Assembly: GCF_001500125.1 (NCBI RefSeq)
Contig: NZ_LQIV01000005.1
Coordinates: 91,155-155,154, forward strand
Direction: 5' to 3'
Source of the DNA: Mycobacterium sp. IS-1742
GTDB lineage: Bacteria; Actinomycetota; Actinomycetes; Mycobacteriales; Mycobacteriaceae
Length of the DNA stretch: 64,000 bases
Shown one piece after another: positions 59,030-64,000 of this stretch; positions within the stretch are counted from its first letter, which is position 1; every line of letters starts with the position of its first letter. The notes under the pieces are model-generated. The model was not told where the DNA came from and did no database searches. It saw nothing but the letters and a program-made list of their open reading frames with translations. The translations under genes and the position numbers were made by a program.

Positions 59030-60104
59030 CCGTGCGCGCGTCGCCGGCGTGCTGGATCTGGTTGCCGCCGCGCCGCTTCGCGGCGTACATCGCGATGTCG
59101 GCCTCGGTGACCAGCCGGTGGAACGTCTCGTCGGCCTCGTCCGGTCTGACGTCGCGCAACGGGACCGTGGCGGTGCCGACGCTCGCGGTGACCCGGAACG
59201 GTGTGGACGTGACCGCCGCGCACAGGCGCTGGGCCCACTCGGTCGGCGTGGCCGACGGCACGATGTCCGCGATCAGGAACTCCTCGCCGCCCATCCGGCA
59301 CACCAGGGCGGTGTCGGGGACCGCGGCCGTCAACGCCTGCGCGACGTCGACCAGCGCGGCGTCCCCGCTGGCGTGGCCGTGCTGGTCGTTGATCGCCTTG
59401 AACCGGTCGAGGTCGATGAGCGCCACCGCCAGATAGGCCCGATCGGCCCGCGCGACCAGCCGCCCGATCACCGCATGGGTGAACGCCCGGCGGTTGAGCA
59501 GTCCGGTGAGGGGATCACGGTCGGAGCGCAGCAGGTCGGTGCCGAGCGCACGGACGATCACCTGGATCGCGAACGGGACGCCGATGTTGAGCTCGAGGAC
59601 CAGGAAGTAACCGGTCAGCGCCAGCACGGGTTCGCCTTCGGCGGCCACCCGGACCGCCTGCCACGCCCCGACCCCCACCGCGAGCGCGAAGTTCATCAGC
59701 ATGTAGCGCGCGGTGTGGAAGAACGCGATGTAGCCGCCCGACACCGCCAGCGCGGTACAGAACGTCAGGCCGATCAGCGGTTCAGCCTGCCAGAGACAGC
59801 CCCCGGCGATGGTTGCGCTGCCGATCGCTGCGAACACCATCGACTCGGTCCGGGTCGGCCAGCGCTTCAACCACAGCACCGCCAGACTCAGGCCCGCCAG
59901 CGAAGCCACCGTCGCCAGGCCGATTGCCAGCCGGTCGTCGATGGACGCGGGTCCCCACAGGGCGTTGACCGGCACCAACGCCAGCGAGGCGGCGACCACG
60001 GCGAGCCCGCGGCGCATCATCGTCGCCATTCCACGGGTCTGCAGATAACCGCTGAGCCAATCGAAGTGGTCCGGCTGCCGCCACCAGTTGCGCACCCATT
60101 GCAT
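59022..60104 (-). CDS. Membrane-bound diguanylate cyclase (GGDEF)
   Basis: 360 residues. An N-terminal module of about six membrane helices (residues 35-185) resembles the MASE2/MHYT-like sensor modules, followed by a GGDEF domain from about 200: RDPLTGLLNRRAF, IDLDRFKAINDQHGH, and CRMGGEEFLI as the active GGEEF. It should make cyclic di-GMP from GTP. No EAL domain. Convergent overlap of eight bases with the P-loop kinase gene. GGGGGGAA lies before the ATG. Confidence 0.9.
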   Translation of the reverse strand: MQWVRNWWRQPDHFDWLSGYLQTRGMATMMRRGLAVVAASLALVPVNALWGPASIDDRLAIGLATVASLAGLSLAVLWLKRWPTRTESMVFAAIGSATIAGGCLWQAEPLIGLTFCTALAVSGGYIAFFHTARYMLMNFALAVGVGAWQAVRVAAEGEPVLALTGYFLVLELNIGVPFAIQVIVRALGTDLLRSDRDPLTGLLNRRAFTHAVIGRLVARADRAYLAVALIDLDRFKAINDQHGHASGDAALVDVAQALTAAVPDTALVCRMGGEEFLIADIVPSATPTEWAQRLCAAVTSTPFRVTASVGTATVPLRDVRPDEADETFHRLVTEADIAMYAAKRRGGNQIQHAGDARTVS

Positions 60105-60444
60105 GGACAGTTCCCCCCGGCACACGCCCCTGTGCGTGTTTGCTCACGGTACAGGTCGGCCCGGTGACGTACTTGCGATCGGCAGTTTTCGCCGGTCCGC
60201 TGCGGTGGCCGTGACGCGAAACACAATCGGTGCCGAAATCGCCTGTCGCCATGGGGTTTTACTCGGCGCACCAGCGGGCGCCGCGGCCACCGCGTTGTAG
60301 GGCCCGCGCCGCACGGGTACGACAGATGGGGCGGGGGCGTCGCTCACCACAAGCGTCGCCCCCCTGCTGTGTGTCCGAGGGCACGTCGCGAGGGTCGGGG
60401 GCGGCGTGCGAAGCCGAATCAGAGTCGAAGCCGGAGACTGCACA
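60105..60444. other. 340-base intergenic region between divergent GGDEF and GH5-like genes
   Basis: The longest gap in the window. It must hold both divergent promoters. I see a strong hairpin at 60333-60363 and otherwise no small gene with convincing ribosome site or codon use, no tRNA and no known riboswitch pattern. Confidence 0.6.
60333..60363 (+). ncRNA. Strong hairpin upstream of the GH5-like paralogue B
   Basis: GGGGGCGTCGCT (60333-60344) pairs with AGCGTCGCCCCC (60352-60363) apart from one mismatch, with a 7-base loop. It is on the 5' side of the GH5-like gene, about 80 bases before its start. It may be an attenuator, a 5' stability element or an upstream terminator; no known family was recognised. 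Confidence 0.4.
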
Positions 60445-61626
60445 TTGACGAGCACACCCGACGTGCCCGGGGGGAATCAGCATCGCCCGTTCGCCCGACG
60501 CGCCGCGCTCAAACTGCCCGCGCTGCTGACGGCGTCCGCCGCGGCGTCCGCGTTGCCCCGTGCCTCCGCCGCATCCCGTCGGTGGTCGGCCGCCCGCGCC
60601 CACGCCTGGTACCAGCAACAGGGCTGGCTGGTCGGAGCCAACTTCATCCCCTCGAACGCCGTCAACCAACTGGAGATGTTCCAGGCCGCGACGTTCGACC
60701 GACGGCGCATCGACACCGAACTCATGCTGGCGCGCCGGATCGGGCTCAACACGGTGCGGGTCTTCCTGCACGACCAGTTGTGGGCGCAGGACCGCAACGG
60801 TTTCCAGCGGCGACTCGCCCAGTTCGTCGCGATCGCGGCCCGGCACGGCATCCGGCCGCTGTTCGTGCTGTTCGACTCGTGCTGGGATCCGCTGCCCAAG
60901 CTCGGCCGCCAGCGCCCGCCGCGGCCGGGTGTGCACAACTCCGGCTGGGTGCAGAGCCCCGGTGCCCACTTCATCGGCGACCCCCGGTACCGACGGGTCC
61001 TGCGCGACTACGTCACAGGCGTGCTGACGCAGTTCCGCGACGACGAGCGCGTCCTCGGCTGGGATCTGTGGAACGAACCGGACAACCCCGCCAACCAGTA
61101 CCGCGGGGTCGAACGCAAGGACAAGGTCGAACGGGTGGCGGAGCTGCTGCCGCAGGTCTTCAGCTGGGCCAGGGAGGTCGATCCGGCCCAGCCGCTGACT
61201 AGCGGGGTGTGGGACGGGGAGTGGGCCGACCCCGCGCGCCGCAGCGCCGTCGCCCGCATCCAGCTGGACCACTCCGACGTGATCACGTTCCACAACTACG
61301 GTGACGCGGACGAGTTCGACGCGCGGATCGCCGAACTGCGCCCGCTGGGGCGGCCGATCGTGTGCACCGAATACCTGGCCCGCGAATTCGGCAACACCGT
61401 CGAGGAGATCCTGCCGCTGGCCAAACGACGCAACGTGGGCGCCTACAACTGGGGGCTGGTGGTCGGCAAGACCCAGACCCACCTGCCGTGGGACTCGTGG
61501 GAGAAGCCCTACACCTCGCCCCCGAAAGCCTGGTTCCACGAACTGCTGCGCCCCGACGGGCAGCCCTACCGCGACAGCGAGGTCCGGACCATCCGGTGGT
61601 TGACGGGCCGCGTCGGGCCCACCTGA
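60445..61626 (+). CDS. Tat-exported GH5-like glycoside hydrolase (paralogue B)
   Basis: 393 residues. A Tat signal (FARRAALKLP) starts the mature export pathway; then the same barrel as the copy near 7.9 kb: GANFIPSNAVNQLEMFQA, LNTVRVFLHDQLW, LFVLFDSCWDP, acid/base WDLWNEPDN, ITFHNYGDA, nucleophile CTEYLAREFG, and YNWGLVVGKTQTHLPWDSW. The TTG start has GGAG eight bases upstream; a more upstream ATG would add 13 residues. Likely periplasmic or secreted; substrate unknown. Confidence 0.77.
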   Translation: MTSTPDVPGGNQHRPFARRAALKLPALLTASAAASALPRASAASRRWSAARAHAWYQQQGWLVGANFIPSNAVNQLEMFQAATFDRRRIDTELMLARRIGLNTVRVFLHDQLWAQDRNGFQRRLAQFVAIAARHGIRPLFVLFDSCWDPLPKLGRQRPPRPGVHNSGWVQSPGAHFIGDPRYRRVLRDYVTGVLTQFRDDERVLGWDLWNEPDNPANQYRGVERKDKVERVAELLPQVFSWAREVDPAQPLTSGVWDGEWADPARRSAVARIQLDHSDVITFHNYGDADEFDARIAELRPLGRPIVCTEYLAREFGNTVEEILPLAKRRNVGAYNWGLVVGKTQTHLPWDSWEKPYTSPPKAWFHELLRPDGQPYRDSEVRTIRWLTGRVGPT

Positions 61627-61664
61627 GAAGTTTCGGGCGCCGGTCGGCCGGAAACACTGACGCC

Positions 61665-63242
61665 ATGAGCCGGGCCGTTCGTGGTCTCGCCACCGCGGCC
61701 GCCTCGACGGTGGCAGCTGTCGGCCTGCGAGACCTCTTCCAACGCAGACATGCCCTTCTCCGCAACTTCCCGGTCGTCGGGCATGCGCGGTACCTCCTGG
61801 AGGCAGTCGGCCCGGAGCTGCGGCAGTACATCGTCGCGGCCAACGACGAGGAGCGCCCGTTCACCCGTGACCAGCGGCGCTGGGTGTACGCCTCGTCGAA
61901 GAACGAGAACAACTACTTCGGGTTCGGCACCGACAACGACCTCGAGCACTCGAGCGGCTACCCGGTGATCAAACACCGGACCTTCGGCCGCAACGGCCCC
62001 GCGTCGGCGCCGAGGGCCGGCCGCGACGTCGAGCTCCCGTGCGCCAAAGTGGTCGGCGCCGCGCGCAACCGGCCCCGGGCGTTCCGGCCCGCCTCGGTCG
62101 TCAACATCTCGGCGATGAGCTTCGGCTCGCTGTCCGGCAACGCGATCGAGGCGCTCAACCGGGGCGCGGCGATGGCCGATTGCCTGCACAACACCGGCGA
62201 GGGCGGCATCTCCCGCTTCCACCGCAACGGCGGGGAACTGATCTTCCAGATCGGCACCGCCTACTTCGGCTGCCGCGACGACGAGGGCCGATTCGACCTG
62301 GAGAGGCTCAAGGACGCGGTGGCCGGCGCGCCGGTGCGGGCGCTGGAGATCAAACTCAGCCAGGGCGCCAAGCCGAGCCTCGGCGGGTTGCTGCCCGCCC
62401 CCAAGGTGTCCGCGGAGATCGCCGCCGCCCGCGGTATCCCGGAGGGGCGTGACTGCGTGAGCCCGTCGCGGCACGCGGAGTTCTCCGACACCGACAGCCT
62501 GCTCGACTGGGTGGAACTGCTGGCGAGCGAGACGGGGCTGCCCGTGGGGATCAAGGCGGCGGTGGGCGATCTGGAGTTCTGGACCGAACTGGCCGACTCG
62601 ATGTGCGAGACGGGGCGGGGTGTGGACTTCGTGGCGATCGACGGCGGTGAGGGAGGCACCGGCGCGGCGCCGCTGATCTTCACCGACTCGGTGTCGCTGC
62701 CGTTCCAGGTGGGCTTCTCCCGGGTGTACCGCATCTTCGCGCAGCGGGCCCTGCACGAGCAGGTCACGTTCATCGGCGGCGGGAAACTCGGTCTGCCCGA
62801 CAACGCGATCGTGGCTTTCGCGCTCGGGTGCGACATGGTCTACGTCGCGCGGGAGGCGATGCTCGCGGTCGGGTGCATCCAGGCCCAGAAGTGCCACACC
62901 GACACGTGTCCCACCGGTGTCGCCACCCAGAACGCGTGGCTGGCCCGGGGCCTGGTGCCCGAGGTGAAGGCCGAACGGGCGGCGAACTACATCAAGACGT
63001 TGCGCCGCGACCTGGTCAAAGTCGCCGAGGCGTGCGGGGTGCACCACCCCGGTCTGATCGGCTGCGACTCGGTGGACATCCTCGACGGGCGCTACGGGTC
63101 GACACCGCTGCACGAGGTCTACGGGTACGCGCCGTGGATGGGTCTGCCGTCGCCGGCCGACCGCGAGGAGATCATCCGGTTGATGACCGCCGACAAGACG
63201 CACGGCGGGTCCGCGGCGCCGTCCCCGACGGCGGTCGGGTGA
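61665..63242 (+). CDS. FMN-binding glutamate-synthase-like protein (GltB central domain)
   Basis: 525 residues. The core matches the FMN-binding domain of glutamate synthase: VNISAMSFGSLSGNAIEALNRGA near residue 145, EIKLSQGAKPSLGGLLP near 230, FVAIDGGEGGTGAAP near 325, and the Cys cluster QKCHTDTCPTGVATQ near 410 that binds a [3Fe-4S] centre. The first 70 residues hold a membrane-like helix. There is no glutaminase domain, so it is an archaeal-type or stand-alone GltS relative; its amide donor and role are unknown. 38 bases after the GH5-like gene. Confidence 0.85.
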   Translation: MSRAVRGLATAAASTVAAVGLRDLFQRRHALLRNFPVVGHARYLLEAVGPELRQYIVAANDEERPFTRDQRRWVYASSKNENNYFGFGTDNDLEHSSGYPVIKHRTFGRNGPASAPRAGRDVELPCAKVVGAARNRPRAFRPASVVNISAMSFGSLSGNAIEALNRGAAMADCLHNTGEGGISRFHRNGGELIFQIGTAYFGCRDDEGRFDLERLKDAVAGAPVRALEIKLSQGAKPSLGGLLPAPKVSAEIAAARGIPEGRDCVSPSRHAEFSDTDSLLDWVELLASETGLPVGIKAAVGDLEFWTELADSMCETGRGVDFVAIDGGEGGTGAAPLIFTDSVSLPFQVGFSRVYRIFAQRALHEQVTFIGGGKLGLPDNAIVAFALGCDMVYVAREAMLAVGCIQAQKCHTDTCPTGVATQNAWLARGLVPEVKAERAANYIKTLRRDLVKVAEACGVHHPGLIGCDSVDILDGRYGSTPLHEVYGYAPWMGLPSPADREEIIRLMTADKTHGGSAAPSPTAVG

Positions 63243-63243
63243 G

Positions 63244-64000
63244 TCAGCTGATCTTGCCGCCCGGGAACATCGTTCTGACAACCCGGGTGATCGTCTCGCG
63301 GGCGGCGGCCTCGCCGGTCGGATCCAGGGCGCTGATCGCCATCACGTAGCGGCGTTCGGGTCCGATCACGCCGGTGGACACGTGCAGCTGATTGGCGCCG
63401 TTCCAGCAGCAGAACCAGCCCTGCTTGACCGCGACCGGCTCGGCGTAGAGCCCCTCGGGGATACCGAACCGCTGCGGATACCCGTCGGTCCCCGTCGGTG
63501 TGGACCGCGCGAGGTTGTCGATGATGACGTCGGCCTGTTCCGCGGGCAACCCACCGGCGCCGTCCAGCAGCATGTCGTAGTAGCGGACCAGATCGCTCGC
63601 GGTGCTCTGCGTGACATCCCACTGTCCGTTGTACGGCGCCGTCGTCCCGGTCAGCCCGTACCGGGCCGCGACGCGCGCGATGACGGCGTTGCCACCGCTG
63701 CGGTCCCAGAACACCTGCGCCGCGCTGTCGTCGGAGGAGCGCAGCATGGCGTCGAGCGACTTACGGTCGGCTGCCGAGAGTTTCGTCTTGCCCTCCGACT
63801 CCTGCAGCAGCAGGTCGTCGGCGATGAACAGCTTCACCACGGACGCGATCGGGAAGGGCCGGTTGGCCCCGTCGGACACGATCGTGCCGGTGTCGCGGTC
63901 CAGCACGACCACCTCGACGTCGGCCCCGGACTTCGCCGCCTCGGCGGTGGCTTGCCGGACGCGGGCGTCGAGCCCGTCCCATGGCGCCGCGGGCGGGAGG
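63244..64000 (-). CDS. Beta-lactamase-like serine hydrolase, partial at the right edge
   Basis: The visible 252 codons lack the start, which lies beyond the window. Features of penicillin-binding/class A beta-lactamase-type enzymes: PIASVVKLF with the catalytic Ser-x-x-Lys, RSSDDSAAQVF (SDN-like), and VAVKQGWFCCW with a KxG-type motif. Such mycobacterial proteins are often lipoproteins of unclear activity; whether it hydrolyses beta-lactams cannot be told from here. Confidence 0.75.
   Translation of the reverse strand, partial: LPPAAPWDGLDARVRQATAEAAKSGADVEVVVLDRDTGTIVSDGANRPFPIASVVKLFIADDLLLQESEGKTKLSAADRKSLDAMLRSSDDSAAQVFWDRSGGNAVIARVAARYGLTGTTAPYNGQWDVTQSTASDLVRYYDMLLDGAGGLPAEQADVIIDNLARSTPTGTDGYPQRFGIPEGLYAEPVAVKQGWFCCWNGANQLHVSTGVIGPERRYVMAISALDPTGEAAARETITRVVRTMFPGGKIS

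Noticed and set aside
60300..60444. ydaO-type or GEMM cyclic dinucleotide riboswitch
   Set aside because: Such elements occur before cell-wall hydrolase genes, but the conserved cores are not present; only a simple hairpin is seen.
60230..60448. Possible 72-residue small protein before the GH5-like paralogue
   Set aside because: Arg/Ser/Cys-rich with no conserved pattern or ribosome site and crossing the hairpin; most likely non-coding.
1..64000. Insertion sequences, prophage or integrative element
   Set aside because: No transposase, integrase, terminal repeats, tRNA or target-site duplications were seen; composition looks even throughout.

Overview
The window is high-GC, densely coded actinobacterial DNA, most likely a chromosome segment of a rapidly growing mycobacterium (Mycolicibacterium-like). 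This rests on a fused HadA/HadB-type mycolic-acid dehydratase, mycobacterial-style secreted cutinase, GH6 and lipase-like proteins, a gluconate locus beside a second GyrB-like gene, frequent GTG/TTG starts and many ATGA overlaps. I see no rRNA, tRNA, insertion sequence, prophage or CRISPR array. Two kinds of RNA or DNA control stand out: one clear TPP riboswitch and several strong palindromic operators.

Layout. 1-2.7 kb: a truncated GyrB/ParE-like gene, a small secreted protein, and a secreted alpha/beta-hydrolase with a proline repeat that is frameshifted here. 2.7-7.8 kb: a flavin monooxygenase, an AlkD-like repair protein, and the gluconate permease/kinase pair with its divergent GntR regulator. 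7.9-11.6 kb: a Tat-exported GH5-like hydrolase, HadA/HadB fusion, MarR regulator and aldo/keto reductase. 11.6-13.0 kb: DUF305 lipoprotein and His-rich membrane protein. 13.1-17.4 kb: a cst-like sulfide/persulfide cluster (TauE exporter and rhodanese, divergent from persulfide dioxygenase-rhodanese and a broken sulfide:quinone reductase) around four CsoR/CstR-type palindromes. 17.4-24.5 kb: EVE-like protein, 2-hydroxyacid dehydrogenase, SCO6745-family protein plus heme oxygenase, TspO-like membrane protein, TetR with a divergent hydrolase, MOSC protein and LysR. 24.6-33.1 kb: FdhF/YdeP molybdo-oxidoreductase, SDR, pirin, GH6 cellulase, cutinase, ABC-F ATPase, GAF-ANTAR protein. 33-41.5 kb: a 20-bp perfect palindrome before a small membrane protein, FAD monooxygenase, OYE-type reductase, DGPF protein with an ECF42-like sigma factor, amidase, and a four-gene operon of HTH regulator, 4-TM protein, group III truncated globin and ferredoxin. 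41.5-49.7 kb: PucR regulator divergent from a coupled run of APC permease, two SDRs, ureohydrolase and polysaccharide deacetylase, followed by the BioY-BioM-BioN biotin transporter. 49.7-55.4 kb: LysR, fused CoA-transferase and two acyl-CoA dehydrogenases (the second frameshifted). 55.5-59 kb: TPP riboswitch, YkoE-YkoD-YkoC and a P-loop kinase. 59-64 kb: diguanylate cyclase, a second GH5-like hydrolase, a GltB-like FMN protein and a partial beta-lactamase-like protein.

Functional themes are nutrient uptake (gluconate, biotin, thiamine precursor, amine or amino acid), sulfur and nitrosative stress defence, and secreted carbohydrate- and lipid-active hydrolases. Three genes (secreted hydrolase, sulfide:quinone reductase, second acyl-CoA dehydrogenase) carry single frameshifts whose two halves each match one family. 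The reductase also lacks a normal start codon. These are either real pseudogenes or assembly errors, and sequence alone cannot decide. All functional calls come from reading motifs by eye, without database searches.
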